NCBI GenBank assembly: GCA_030765065.1
Contig: CM060975.1
Location: forward strand, 169,480,993 to 169,544,992
Direction of reading: 5' to 3'
DNA from: Deroplatys truncata
Lineage: Eukaryota > Arthropoda > Insecta > Mantodea > Mantidae
Length of the DNA stretch: 64,000 nt
Under the pieces are notes generated by a model, which saw nothing but the letters and a program-made list of their open reading frames with translations, did no database searches and was not told the origin of the DNA. Within the stretch, counting starts at the first letter, position 1, and every line of letters starts with the position of its first letter. The position numbers and the translations under genes were made by a program. Positions 34,241 to 46,015 of this stretch are shown here, piece after piece.

Positions 34241-35420
34241 TAACCCTGTTGTGAATTAATTCATTGAACATATTTCATCAAAATTTGTATATTTAACTTT
34301 ACAATCAAATTGTGATTAAAATAATATTGTATTGTTTGTGTATTTCTTTGTATCGAAAACAAAAGTTATGTATATCTAAATCATAACTGGCACAATAAGA
34401 CCGATGTAGGCAAGCAAATTAAAGTAAAACATTAAAAGGTCATGTCAATCACGTATAAAAGTACAGGAACGCAGTCATGTCCTACCTTTAGTACATTCGT
34501 TTCCTCTGCTATGAACAGACCTGCATAAGTTTAAGAACAGGGCCTATAGATTGCATCTCTCGAGTACTTCTCTGCTAGCTGATTTAGATTCTCTTGTTGT
34601 TTAGCTGAGTCATGAGAAACCTACGATCGTGAACTTATAATAAGTTGCTAAATATAAAAAATAGGTAACAGACATGAGTTATGTGCTCGCACAATCTTGC
34701 TCTTTGTGTAAACATGACGCTATGGAATGCTGAACATCTTCCTTTTCAGGTGGAATTAGAAAAATGGTCTCTCAGCTCTCGCAGCGATTACTTCGTCGAC
34801 ATTAAAACGTTGTGGTGCCGTGTCTAGTGGGAACACTACGAAGTTATGGATACAGAAATCGCGAGCAGTAGGTTATGTACACACTCTGAGGGCACCGCAA
34901 AGCATCTAAGGAATCAGAAACGCAATGAATAGTAAGGACTACTATTCGCTCAGCTAGAAAGTAAGCTGCTGTGTTATGCTTACCACGTAACAATTTCAGA
35001 AGAATTCTGAATCAAAATTTAAACTTTTATCCTTATAAGATGGTATAGTTAAAGAGTTAAGCAATCGCGATAGAGAAAATCGAATATAATTGAACATTTT
35101 CTCAGCGTCTTTACATGATTCCTTTAATGAGTGATTAAGCGCACCCTCTCTCTCTTCATAGTCCACACGTAGCATCTGCTGTGGCGTTGTCAGGTTTTTT
35201 ATAAGCATCGGTCCTTACCTTCCTTCTTTATCTTAAAAATAATGAATTATTTCATTATGATTGATCAACATTCTGATATAATATATCAGAGTTTTGACCA
35301 ATTATATGATATAATTGATCAGGATTCTGATCATAGGTGTATGGAACCAGATAAGCTGGATTTGATATCAAGAGCATCTGATTGCTACGCAATGGACCTA
35401 CACCGACAACATGTCTATTA
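34241..35420. other. unassigned AT-rich DNA
   Basis: No gene recognised. 35262-35335 has repeated TGATCA, GATATAAT and ATTCTGAT words in both orientations, producing an open frame (35242-35457) that I regard as compositional. Confidence 0.45.
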
Positions 35421-36613
35421 TGAGGGTGACACTGAACATTTTTATAAAGTCACATAAGGATTAATTTTAAAAAATTGAAATTCTTTTAATTTTTTTTCAA
35501 AATATACTCCTTCAACATTAATACATTTTTGCATTCGATCAAAGCAGCCTTTAAGGCAATGATACCATTCTTTCTGAGGCACTTCAGAAAGCAGAGTTTT
35601 AAAATGTTCACTGCTTCATCTCAAATGATTCCGCATTTTATCTTTCATTTTTGGAAACAAAAGGTAATCACAACGAATTAGGTCAGGGCTATATGGTGGA
35701 CGGTCCATGGTGCTGACCTTTAGGGAATCCAGATACTCGGTTGTTAGTTTTGCTGTATGCGACGATGCGTTTTCAGGATGCAACATTATTTTTAATTTTG
35801 GACGTTTTTCACGTACTTTTAAAAAAAATTGCGGTAATCAGACATTTTTGTATCAATCGGCAGTAAAGGTACATCTATCTTCTAATGCTATTGTACTAAT
35901 ATGGCCCGTTTCAGAAAGAAACTAGCAACTTTTTTCTTACCAGCACTGCGAATTCGTCGGAATCTTGTAGGCTTAGGTTCTGTTCGAAAAACCCAATGAG
36001 CCGGTTGACTTTTCTTTTCAGGATTACAACAGTAAGTCAAAGATTCATCACCAGTAACGATATTGCAAACTAAATTTGAAGTGCTACCTTGGAATTTTTC
36101 CAGAGTTTTGCTGCACCAATCCATGCGTTGTTGTTTTTGATTTGGAGTCAGTTTATGTGGAATCCACAGACAACAAAGTTTTTTCACGTCTAACTGTTGA
36201 ATGTAAAATGTTTTGGATGTGACTCATACCAATGCCCAATGTTGCCTGAATAAATTCATAAAATGTCCGTCGATCTTCTTCAAGCATTGCTCGAACAGCG
36301 GCAATATTTTCATCAGTTCCTGGGCGTCCTTCACGAAATTCATCATTAACAAGAAAAAAACCGATCTTCACACGCTTTAAGCGTTAATTACGATTTAAAA
36401 TAATAAAAAACTCATAGGAGATTTTCTCCAGTAAAATTCATTTTTGGGTGAGCATAACATCTTAAATGATGATAATTAACTAACTGTTAGAATAAATCGA
36501 ACAAACTACACGGCAATCAACTCACAACATTAGAAGGTAGCTGTCAAATATAAGCAAATTTAAATTTTTTTTTTAGAAAAATGGAATTCTAAAACTTTTC
36601 AGTATCGTCCTCG
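35421..36613 (-). mobile_element. mariner element, 1.19 kb
   Basis: The left end TGAGGGTGACACTGAACATT and the right end on minus CGAGGACGATACTGAAAAGT are diverged TIRs flanked by TA (35419-35420 and 36614-36615). A transposase relic fills the interior on the minus strand. Confidence 0.8.
35480..36371 (-). pseudogene. mariner transposase pseudogene, Asp 2 lost
   Basis: The readable protein starts inside the N-terminal domain (VNDEFREGRPGTDENIAAV), continues QATLGIGMSHIQNIL and PHKLTPNQKQQRMDWCSK, then NIVTGDESLTYCC with Asp 1 intact. The second motif, usually HHDNAS, reads LHPENASSHTAKLTTEYL near 35780, so Asp 2 is replaced by Glu. Asp 3 survives in PPYSPDLIRCDYLLFP near 35690. The C-terminal part (35480-35640) is frame-broken. 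The first 80-100 residues, the main helix-turn-helix, are missing between the right TIR and 36371. Inactive. Confidence 0.85.
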
Positions 36614-36839
36614 TACAATGGTTAAAAAATGTTTCCAAACCATTTGGTTTCCAAAAGAGGAGACATTCCGGGATCCGCACATTCTCCCGATCTATCAGTA
36701 TGTGACTTCTTCCTGAAGGGTTACATTAGGAAACCTAGGGGCATTAGCAATACCAAACAATATAGTGCAATCAAGTATACAGAATCTGCGAGACAGATTA
36801 GTGCTAGATGTCGTTTAAGAAGTATGTTATTTAGGAGTT
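36595..36839 (+). pseudogene. transposase C-terminal fragment
   Basis: An open frame (36629-36839) reads MFPNHLVSKRGDIPGSAHSP then DLSVCDFFLKGYIRKPRGI, the Asp-3 region of a DUF4817-type mariner-like transposase (compare RSPDLTAPDFFLWGYLK in relatives). The usual Trp before the Asp motif is lost. Only this piece remains, in opposite orientation to the neighbouring mariner and starting at its right end. Confidence 0.7.
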
Positions 36840-37550
36840 GAAGTCATATCTTTAAGCGGAATTCAATTGTCGTTTTAATACTGAAATTCACACTGTTGCA
36901 AATTTGCATCGAGTTTTCATCATTTTACCGGAGAATCCCTTTAGGTGAAGTTTCGTCCATAGAGTATCCCTCTTTACGTTATCAAATGTAATTTAATAAT
37001 AAGAGTTACGCATTGCAAAGTGTGCAGTGGTTTGACCTAATTCCGAATTTCACCACTTAAACTAATATGTTGGCATTTCTTTGTAAACTTGTGTTTCTTA
37101 ATTTGTTCTTTGGAGTGCATTATTGCTACGCTTAACTGAATCTGAGTAGTAGACCTCAGTGATTTTCTACTGCTTTTAGTCTATCCATCATATTTTCAAA
37201 CATATTAAGAAAATACTGTTTTGGTAGGATTTTATAGCCCTTCATTTGAAGCTAAAATCATCTGAACGCTTCGCAAAACGCACACCAATTTCAACAATAC
37301 AAAGGATCCTTGCACATTTCGCATCGATCATACAGCTGTAATGGTGCGAAGAGCGGGTTAATTTCTAAGAACTACTTCTCTCATTAATACACACTGTGCT
37401 ACGTTCAAATTAAATATTTGTTCGTGAAGTGTGACAGAGTTGACCAGATTGTTCATTTAAGAGCAACTTCATCCTTTACTTCTCATACAATAAACACATA
37501 ATATGTAGCGTTACTTTGTAGTCGCTCAACTCCAAGTATTGTAACTGATT
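36840..37550. other. unassigned AT-rich DNA
   Basis: Contains the upstream region of the small ORF at 37551. No TATA box or other core-promoter match was seen in the last 100 bases. Confidence 0.45.
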
Positions 37551-37739
37551 ATGGAGCCATCAAATTACGAGTGTCATGTCTTCATCGAAGCGGATATTGC
37601 CTACAAAGTGGAGGATGAATCTTTCGCTGTTGACTTAATTGTTTTCACTCTTCTGTTCGCCACGGCTGCTGTCGGAACCTATTTATTAATTAGCAGGGTA
37701 TGGAGATCTCAAAAAAGTATGGTTGAAAACACGAATTGA
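37551..37739 (+). CDS. small ORF with one predicted membrane segment (hypothetical, 62 aa)
   Basis: I do not recognise this protein. It opens at ATG in a favourable context (A at -3, G at +4). It encodes an acidic N-terminus (MEPSNYECHVFIEADIAYKV), a hydrophobic stretch of about 22 residues (positions 29-50, from LIVFTLLFATAAVG to YLLIS) and a short basic tail (RVWRSQKSMVENTN). Codon choice favours C- or G-ending codons (GTC, TTC, ATC, GCC, ACC, CTG) more than the surrounding AT-rich DNA, which argues for a real coding sequence. It could be a complete small single-pass membrane protein or an exon: a possible donor CAG/GGTATG occurs near 37696. There is no AATAAA close downstream. It is not in a recognised repeat. 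Confidence 0.4.
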   Translation: MEPSNYECHVFIEADIAYKVEDESFAVDLIVFTLLFATAAVGTYLLISRVWRSQKSMVENTN

Positions 37740-38992
37740 ATTTTTATGTATATTTAATTGTGATGAATTTATGCTGAGAACAAAATCTTAAGTTCTGTGG
37801 TGTTTACAATACTTTATTACATTCGTTACTCTGAGGCATTTGTATTATAATCAGATTCATTATTGTCGGTAAAGATTTTAATTATTCAGTGTCTCCTGAC
37901 ACTGAAGTTAAACTTTCACACGACTTAAATAATATTCACGCACACGATTTCACATCTTCGTTGTTAATCCTTTGTCAGTTTGGTGCGGAGTTTTACAAAT
38001 GAGTGACGTAGATTCGTCACACGACGAAATTCACTAGGCGGCTGAAAATGTTTCTGCCGCAGCTTGTATAGTCTGGTCCATCAGTGGTTTGAATTTGGCT
38101 CGTTTGATCCGCGAGTTGCAAGATTAAGAAAATTTGGAGGATGTTTTCACTTTACTGATTTGTCCTCTATGAATCACATGCTATGATGCAATGCAGGATT
38201 CCTCGGTCTACAGTTTTTTGGGGATTTCCTTGAGAATCGACGGAATAAGTCTTTCTTGCTCTACGCCTTAATAAAAGATCCTTGTTTGCAACCAAGTTTC
38301 CTCCTTTGTGCGCAGAAGTGGAAATATCATTCGTCTTGTATATTCGTAAAGTATATATGACAAAAATGTTTAAAAAATACATGCAACTTACTTATAAAAA
38401 GACATAATTATACCCTGATTCACTATAATTAATATAATAAAGGCATAATTATAATCATGATAGTATACTCATTAAATATCGAAGAAAATACTGTTTCAAA
38501 CAAAATAGACATGCAGTGCTGCCCATCCACCTCCCAAAAAGAACACGAAAGAAAAAAAGTCATTTTCGTGTTTCATTCTCTAAAAGGAACTACGGCTTTT
38601 AAAAATGGAGATATTATCCATGGCGGGCAACCCTATGCTTCATAATAATCTACACTCAGCTCAACAAGAATACAGAGCAAACGACAAGACTAATGAATTA
38701 TGAATGCTGCCAAGTGCGAGAACTGTGGAATTGCCCGAATCGCCATTTCATTAAAATGGATGGTTAATGCAAGATTCTTAGGAATGAAGAAATTATCTTG
38801 AATGTCTTATTCCCAATCGAATCTTCATTGTATAGCTCCCACTGTTTCCTTAAGTGTTCTCTGGTCTTGTCAAATTCTGTAGATTCGTCACCTTACAGTT
38901 TACATCTACCTTATTTAGTGTGTTTCCTTTATTTCAGTTTGGTGACCATATTTTGTTTCCACTTTATGCCAGTATATTATGAAAGTATAATT
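37740..38992. other. unassigned AT-rich DNA
   Basis: No feature recognised. The nearest AATAAA words on plus are at about 38268 and 38437. Confidence 0.45.
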
Positions 38993-39545
38993 ACTGAGCG
39001 GGACGGCTCAGGCGGTTACGTCTATGGCACGCATTTGGGAGGTTGTAGGTTCATTCCCGTGGCCCACCTTTGTGACCCATGGGTTTTTTCGGGGATTTTC
39101 CCATGTCGCCAGACAAATGCTGGGAAGGATAATTACATAGCCTGAATTTCCTGTCACTCCATTTCATCTCCATTCTCATTTTACCTCATCTTTCATCTGT
39201 TTGTTCTCTTTCAGGGTTGCAAGTGTCGGCGGGCGGTCTCGGCAGCGCATGGAAGGGGAAAAGGATGCTCTATGGAATCCTTCGCCCTACGTACTTCGAG
39301 AGGTCTCCGGGTTCCGGACCCCCAGTGGATGTGTGAGCCTAAGGGGGTGAGGGGGGCCGGCTGCACCAGCCAGTACCGGAGGAGTTCAAATCTGTAAATG
39401 GTAGAGAACCTGACCTCTACCTCGTGCCTTCTCTGTCTCCTCACACCTCATCCTTCCCTTTCGGGGGCTCCTCGTCGGGGGCATAGGCACAAAAGTTTTG
39501 CTTAGGCCGAGGTGCTAAGCCCCCACCACTTCTACTCCTATCCTA
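38993..39545 (+). mobile_element. SINE family S2 (subtype A), about 550 bp
   Basis: GAGCGGGACGGCTCAGGCGG, CGCATTTGGGAGGTTGTAGG and TTCATTCCCGTGGCC form the tRNA-like head. GACAAATGCTGGGAAGGAT, GTTCTCTTTCAGGGTTGCAA and GTGTCGG follow. The 3' half is GC-rich with little similarity to subtype B. The minus-strand ORF 39211-39444 lies inside it and is not a gene. Confidence 0.75.
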
Positions 39546-41699
39546 TCTAATGCATATATAGTAAAATTAACAAAGTAAGAATAAATAAAACAAACTAATG
39601 TTCCTTCCCTCAGTCCTTCAATGCCAGTCTCTTGCAGGTAATTAGCCATTGTACCAGGTAGTATATATCTACAACTTGCCTTAGAAACTTAGATTTTTAG
39701 GCTCATCCCGGCTCTATCTGAACTTAATCCAACACCTGCCATAAACTCTCTGCACCTACCCCGTTTGTCCAAATGTTGTCATTAAGTACGATAAGTCTGG
39801 AATTCTTAGCATATCCTTGCACCTGACGTGTATCCAATGACATTTGAAAGTCTACGATCGTAAACACGCCATACCTTTATTTCATGTTTTTATTAACCCT
39901 AAGCTGTTTAAAGATATCTGTCGGTGCAGAATATGCATTAGACTCGCGCATTTGGCTTGTCCAGGTAAATTAGACCGTTGAGCAGTTGTTAGGAATTTAG
40001 TGAAAACCCACCAATCGCTCGCATTAATGGAGCAATGAGAGGCTGGAAAACTTGTCTCCATTTTCCTTCTGTTTCTAGCTTCTGCTTATGAACCAAGCCA
40101 ATATAACGCAAGCTGCATTCAAAAATGTAAAAAATGACTTTATAATGGCATACATTAAATGAAAATCATGTTCTCTCTTTCCTTTTTGCCTCAGAATATC
40201 TGAGCACACATTACCATTGTTTTAGATTCAGCATAACTAATTCTTTATAATGAAATAATAATCTTCTGTATTTCAGAAGGCAAACAGACGAGGATAAATA
40301 TATTTCCTAATAAGCAAACACAGCAGCGATTGCAGTACAATTTTTTTTTTTTTTTTTTTTTTTTTTAGATTTTGCAGTTATATTTATATTGATGGTCCCC
40401 TCTTGGCATAATTTGTTATTTTCTTTGTGCTTTGTCATTGAAAAGTTTTGTAAACATCTCAATTTTATCTCATTTTACATCTTTTGGTCAAATTTTACAG
40501 ATTATAGTGCTGCCTTGAATAGTCTGTACTACAGAGAATAATTGATATCTTCAACATGCCGTAAAGCGTGATTGCTTGGAAGAACTTAACACTTTGGAAT
40601 GCAGAACTACATGGGCAGAAGAGAGTAATAAATTTTAATCCGAAACATGCTATACTCGTGGCTACTGGCTTCCTCGATTCCTCATAATTTGACCTTCTTC
40701 CATGTCAGTCCTGCAATGGGGTGACCGAGCCTTGAGACTTGGTAACCAGAGATGACTATCATCAATTTGAGAATGTCTCTTGTGGACTATTTGGCTATAT
40801 CTGCTAATGCAGACCTAATTCTCTTCGTTCAATAGTTTAAAGGTGGGGTTATCATCAAATTCAGATAAGTATTCTATAAAATGCACTCGTATTTTCTTAT
40901 AATCCAACAACTACTCACGAAGTAGATTTCTTCACTTCCATGACCGTATATCCAGCACAATTTCTGACGAGGCGATTAACCCGGATAAGGCATTTTCCTG
41001 ATTTTCCCAAGACATGTCAGATAGTTCTCAGCTTTATGGGCTTGAGGCTCAATTCAAAAATACTAATCGCAATCGCTTCATTCATTGTCTGTGTAGACCT
41101 GGGATGTTACACACACACACACATAAAATCTCTCTCTCTCTCTGTCTTAAAAGCTTTTTGTTGACGTTTTAATCTTGTTAACGCAGAAACTGTGTCGCTC
41201 CAGAAATTATACTTTGGAAGTTTACACGAAAGAAAATCCACTCCGAGATGCAGGTTTCAGTGTTTTAACTACAGCAATTTTTATTCGTTTTAATTGTAGT
41301 AACTTCAGAGCCATTCTTTAAATAAAGCCATAGGAAATTCCCCTTTGCTGTTAAAGGTTCCCGTTCTTTATTTTTACGAAAATTCCAGAGATTGTACAAA
41401 GTCATTTACTTCCTTTGAAGAACTTCCCACCTTAAACACCACTATTTCAGAACATTTGTTTTAGCAATCTTTTATAAAGCCTAAATACAAACAGAAACAT
41501 GAATTTAAGCATTGGATAACCTAGACTACGTAAAACGAAATTATAAGGCTATGTAATGTCACATGACTTCAGGTAGTGGTTTTACAATAAGCCCTATGGC
41601 TGCGTAACGATTGCATTTGTCCAGTACGCGGGGCACGTTTACTTCTCAAAGCCACCAACTTATGGATAGTAACAAAGGTAGAATGTTTTAACAGTTAGA
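39546..41699. other. unassigned DNA with a 26-base poly-T run
   Basis: T26 at 40341-40366 may be the A-tail of a minus-strand retroposon, although no body was recognised next to it. Short (AC)n and (TC)n runs lie at 41110-41145. No exon seen. Confidence 0.45.
40341..40366. repeat. poly-T run (26 bases)
   Basis: An uninterrupted T26, preceded by AGTACAA and followed by AGATTTTGCAG. Confidence 0.95.
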
Positions 41700-42225
41700 G
41701 CGAAATTCTACCCGGGGCAAGAGACTAGCCCAAGCCCCCTTCTAAGCCCAGGGTGTGGTGCCAACCGAGTGGCTCTACCACCGAAAATTTTCCCATGAGG
41801 GCAATACCTGGTTTCCTAAAAAGCCCCCTCCCACTTACGCGGAGATGGAAGTGGATACGCCACTTACGCGCGTCATTTCGAAAGGACGACTACCGAAAAT
41901 CTCGGTAGGGACGACAGCAATCTAGCATGCCGTCTACCGGCTATCCAGGGCGGTACCGGAGGAAATTGAGGCGTCTCACAACCCGCCGGTACAGAAAACC
42001 ATACAGACGTAACCAATCTGCCATGGGTATCGGGAACCACTATCCCGTCGAGACCAACCCAATCCGAACAGCTCCCCAACGGGAGGAGCTCGAATGTTCA
42101 ACCCGACCTACTTCTCGTAACGTCAGAAGTACCACGAGTGCTCAGGGTACGCAGCGCCCGCACCACGGCAGCTGAAGGGGTCGGAACCCCCCATTACGGG
42201 AAGAATATTTGAACACTCAGGGTCC
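41700..42225. repeat. GC-rich block, unidentified repeat
   Basis: About 525 bases of clearly higher GC and CpG content stand between AT-rich flanks, from AAATTCTACCCGGGGCAAGA to AACCCCCCATTACGGG. Words such as CGGTACCGGAGGAAATTG and GTCGAGACCAACCC look like the GC-rich halves of retroposons. It is not alignable by eye to the S2 copies. ORFs on both strands here have no recognisable domain. Confidence 0.45.
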
Positions 42226-42534
42226 AGTAGTTTACTAAAATATATACCTTGTATAGACTGCCTTAAAAATGCGGTCAAATATCTTAAATGCTTTGAAAAC
42301 GCCATGCGTTTCAGAAGAATGAAGAGTTAAGAAACTTTGACTATATATTAAACGGAATACGGTACAGAAAAGCATTTATTGTAGAAAACTAACAGGCAAA
42401 TCAAATTACCTGTAGCATAACAGAGTTTACTTGATGTAGGAGCGGTTCCAGAGAATCGTAGATAACTCTTTAGGAGGATAGCAGAGAGAAACTATTTATT
42501 TACAATCACGTATACCCATTAGCTTTTTCCTTTC

Positions 42535-43103
42535 AGTAAAGGTAGGTACTAAGGAGGAGCCCCCGCAACCGGGGCAGAGCACCGCACGTAGGCAATGGCC
42601 TTTGGGCTTCTACCATGACCCCTTGGGATGGAGGGAGGGATAAGGAGAGACATCTTAAGGGTGACCAGATCTTGATAACGATGTGCGCAAGCATGGACGG
42701 GTTCTCTAACGTCTCCAGTTAGAACTCATCTGACCCACAATCTCATGGCCCCATGGGGTCCCTTGAAGAGGCGCCCGCTCGAGAGCAACACCGAGCCGGG
42801 ATTTAGCTGAGCAGTCCGATCAAAGCCAGTAGCGTACCTCTACATAGCGCACCTCCATCACCCAGCCGAACACGCCGAGCACCATCACCTGGTCCTTCAA
42901 CCATGAAACGGGAGATGAAGGAAATGATGGATACAGGAGGTGAGAAAAGTCGTGGTAGAAGGGGAACCATCCCAGCATTTGCCTACCGACCCGAGGAAAC
43001 CACGAAGAACTCTTGGTCAAACTGCATAGTCGCCGGGAATTGAACGTGGAGCCTCCCGAATGTGAGCCTCACGCGTTACCGCGGAACCATCTCGCTCGGT
43101 TCT
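42535..43103 (-). mobile_element. SINE family S2 (subtype B), minus strand
   Basis: Minus strand: CCGAGCGAGATGGTTCCGCG, CACATTCGGGAGGCTCCACG and TTCAATTCCCGGCG, then GGCAAATGCTGGGATGGTTC, CCTTCATCTCCCGTTTCATG and GAAGGACCAGGTGATGGTG. The acceptor-like CAG of its relatives is mutated to CAT here (42902-42904). Confidence 0.8.
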
Positions 43104-43880
43104 GGTAACTAATTGCTTTTTCCTCGGTCTTAGCCATCACGCTCTTATGCCTACGTTCCTCTTCCTCCGTCAGTAAACAAGCGAGGTTGTGGTCTGTTGC
43201 CGTAGATATTTTGTGCACATCCCACAGCAACAATGTTCACAATGGTCCAGTCAATTGGCAGAACGATGAACATTTTAGATGTGAATCAGTTTAAGCGGAA
43301 TACCTAAACCTTCAGATGTGAGAAAGCATGAAGCTCATGCTACACGCGAAGAGAATTGCACCAATTCCTTCCTTAAATTTTTCGAGGGAAAATGAGTCTT
43401 AATTCTACCTCTCAACTTAGCTCGGTCTTGTATTTGAACTTCTGCTGCAAAATGGAAAAAGTAAATGACAGAGGCATTTAAAAAGCAATTTTACTGTAAG
43501 AACGAAGGAGAGCATGTAATTATTGCAGGTAAATTAGCGCACAGGAATAATGAGTTCTCTTCCCTCCAATTTTTGACCTCGACTAGTCAATTACTGCTGC
43601 CTCACGCCATGCTGCAGAAGGTTTGTACCAGAACAAATGGATGCTACAACTTTTGTACAACGTTTATATTTATTTATTTACTAATAAAAGTGCTCTTAAA
43701 CACTAAGAAGGGAAAAAGACACCCTAATTATCTTTATGTTAAAATATTTTATAATGTCTTATTTCACGCAGTTAACTCCTTCCAGCTTTTCAATCATTCA
43801 CAGTTGTCAGGGATGCCATTTTAGCTAGATATTCCAAATGAACTATATTTTGATAGTTTAGGTGTTATTTATTCAAAATT
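43104..43880. other. unassigned DNA
   Basis: The longest frame (43465-43824, 119 codons) has no recognisable domain and AT-driven composition after codon 60, so I do not call it. No repeat family was identified. Confidence 0.45.
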
Positions 43881-43904
43881 ATATATATATATATATATAT
43901 ATAT
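43881..43904 (+). repeat. (TA)12 microsatellite
   Basis: A perfect 24-base AT dinucleotide run. Confidence 0.9.
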
Positions 43905-43984
43905 GGTTCCATGGTAACCATTTTGGTTAGTATATCGGAAGTTTTGGCTTTAGAACGAAGCACTTGATGTTAACTTACTAACGC

Positions 43985-44267
43985 CGGCTGCTAATATATA
44001 CATATCTATGTATGTGTGTGTATGTATGTAGGTATGTATTCCTTTCTTTCGAAACACATTCCTTCATAATTAGGCTTCTAGACTCTGCGGAGGGTGGAGG
44101 GAGTAGAAAAATTCCTCCGCTTCAGCCAAGAACTAAATCGGTCCCTCTAGGATTAGAATACAGAATACTTACCACTTGACGGCAGAGATAATTGAATTTA
44201 ACATTGTAGGCGTTCAATATTATAATTAGAGTAGAAAGCACAGGAATCAACATTTTGAGAGAAATCG
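43985..44267. other. low-complexity TATG region and possible S1 remnant
   Basis: TATGTATGTGTGTGTATGTATG at 44008-44035 is simple sequence. 44085-44150 on minus has GGAATTTTTCTACTCCCTCC and nearby words weakly like the S1 body. Confidence 0.3.
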
Positions 44268-44302
<35 letters not shown>

Positions 44303-44313
44303 TATTATTATTA
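44268..44313 (+). repeat. (TTA)n microsatellite
   Basis: About 15 TTA units with a single C interruption near 44299. Confidence 0.9.
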
Positions 44314-44597
44314 AAACTATAGTCTTTTAACTATGTTACGGCTGGGCTCTAATAGAGGTTGGGCTCTAATTCACATGGTGTGAGAGTATAATAAGCGCTA
44401 GAAATGCAATTTTTCTGCCTCGCCACTTCGCGAAAAACATTATAATGTTACATAATTAATAATATTTTAATGCACTTAGACGGCAAATACGATCTTAATT
44501 AAATGTTGAGATAAATCATTAAAAATTCATACCATTAATTTATCAAATTCATTAACACATACCATTAAGGCTAGCTTGAAATTATGTTTTACTTATG

Positions 44598-44826
44598 AAT
44601 ACTCTTTAACTGCTATGGTTCTTAGCATCCCATTCTATATATTGGGAGTGAAAGACCGGAAATTTTGCTCAGAGGCCTCTTTATCAGGCTTTGAGGTACT
44701 TTCTCGTGCTAAAACCACCGGCTTTACCTCCTTCCGAAGGAAGCCGTGCTAAAGATTTTTTTTTCCAAAAAGATCCATCGCCCTCCACCGGGATTGAACC
44801 CGCGATCTTGGGAACTAGAGGCTAGT
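44598..44826 (-). mobile_element. SINE family S3, minus strand
   Basis: Minus strand: TACTAGCCTCTAGTTCCC, AAGATCGCGGGTTCAATCCC (box B), GGCTTCCTTCGGAAGGAGGT and GATAAAGAGGCCTCTGAGCA with AAAATTTCCGGTCTTTCAC. Confidence 0.8.
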
Positions 44827-45078
44827 ATAAAGAGAGGGAGGATACTGGGTGGAATGATGGACCTCTTATCACTGATCATGTTTTCCGTTGCCGATTATAG
44901 ATAAATAGCTTTATTCTCACACACTTTATATTGTACTCGTTAGATCCACTCCCGCGGTTCGATCCTGACCACACAACCAGAGTCGCGAGCTGTTTGCGGT
45001 ACACTTCCTCTGCCGTCACTCAAAACATTTCACATTCGCTGGAGCTACGTAAGGTTGCTTACTTCCACTTTGTGACTT

Positions 45079-45310
45079 ATATGTCCGCCTTTCGGGACTT
45101 TCAAGTTGTAAGTTCCACATGTCCCTCCTGCTTACTTCAAAATTATGTGTCACATGTCCGCCTCTGCGTTCTTCCAACTTGTGGGTATTTTACACGTTCG
45201 TCTTCGCACATGTTCCGTTTATAAGTTTTACAGGTCCACCTTTGCATACGTTCCCCTTATAAGTGATATTACACGTGTATTATTGTGCATCTTCTACCAA
45301 GTCATGCGTC
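45079..45310 (+). repeat. degenerate minisatellite, six units of 35-41 bp
   Basis: Units begin at about 45079, 45117, 45152, 45192, 45230 and 45271, each starting with a variant of ACATGTCCGCCTTTGC, then TTCTTCCAACTTAT and AAGTTTT. Unit lengths are 38, 35, 40, 38, 41 and 40. Units are strongly diverged from each other, so the array is old. Two open frames crossing it are by-products. Confidence 0.7.
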
Positions 45311-45867
45311 CTATTCCTTTAATATTATTCGTTGACAGAATTCTCCTAAAATAAATGTAGTTTTACTTATTGATGAATAAACATTACAGGAACTCCCACA
45401 CTTAGCTATCTTGTATGAGTTTAAAGTATAAACATTCAAAACGTTGACGCCATCTAAAGATAAAGCACGTCTCACCAAAACCTGACTTTGGCACATATAA
45501 TCCTGTGTTCCGTTGTCCTGGGCACGTAAGCCATATCTACAAAGAATTCTACACCGACATGCAGGCGCCCTAGAGAAAGCTTGCCTATTGTATTTCTAAA
45601 AGGTCTGTTTTCCCAGAGAACGTATACTTCCGTCTGCCTCAGATATTTATACATATAGGCTTTTAAAATTAATGTTAAATGAATATGAGAATACGTATCA
45701 TTGTTTATCACAATTATATTATTATATAATATGCAGTTTTAGTTCCCCGCTTACAAATTTCACTGATTTTCGATATCGATCAAATAAAAAAGTGCCATAA
45801 AGGTTTTGATAGAACACATACCGCACAGACCGTATGTTGTTAATACGTGGAAGCTTCTCACGTTTAG
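45311..45867. other. unassigned AT-rich DNA
   Basis: No feature recognised; the minus-strand frames here have no family resemblance. Confidence 0.4.
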
Positions 45868-46015
45868 ACTGAATGCCTGCTTTCTAGGCAGCTTCTCCGA
45901 CATACGAGCCATGCGCCTCTGCGGAAGTGCTAGGTGGAATGAATGATAGGCTCAGTGGCTAGAAAAGTGACGTCTTTTCATGCGACATGAAATGAGCTTC
46001 CAGTATAAGCCACGT
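45868..46015 (+). repeat. R2 dispersed repeat copy
   Basis: Matches 810-960 through GGCAGCTTCTCCGACATACG, GCCTCTGCGGAAGTGCTAG, TAGGCTCAGTGGCTAGA and CCAGTATA. Confidence 0.5.

Noticed and set aside
35242..35457. 71-codon acidic ORF
   Set aside because: It is built from repeated TGATCA/GATATAAT words and runs into the left TIR of a mariner.
41873..42305. Proline/arginine-rich ORFs in the GC-rich block
   Set aside because: Frames are open on both strands and no motif is recognisable; treated as repeat sequence.
43465..43824. 119-codon ORF
   Set aside because: Composition becomes AT-driven, no signal peptide, domain or splice context; probably chance.
44931..45354. Overlapping ORFs of 97 and 69 codons
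   Set aside because: They follow a degenerate minisatellite whose unit length is not a multiple of three.
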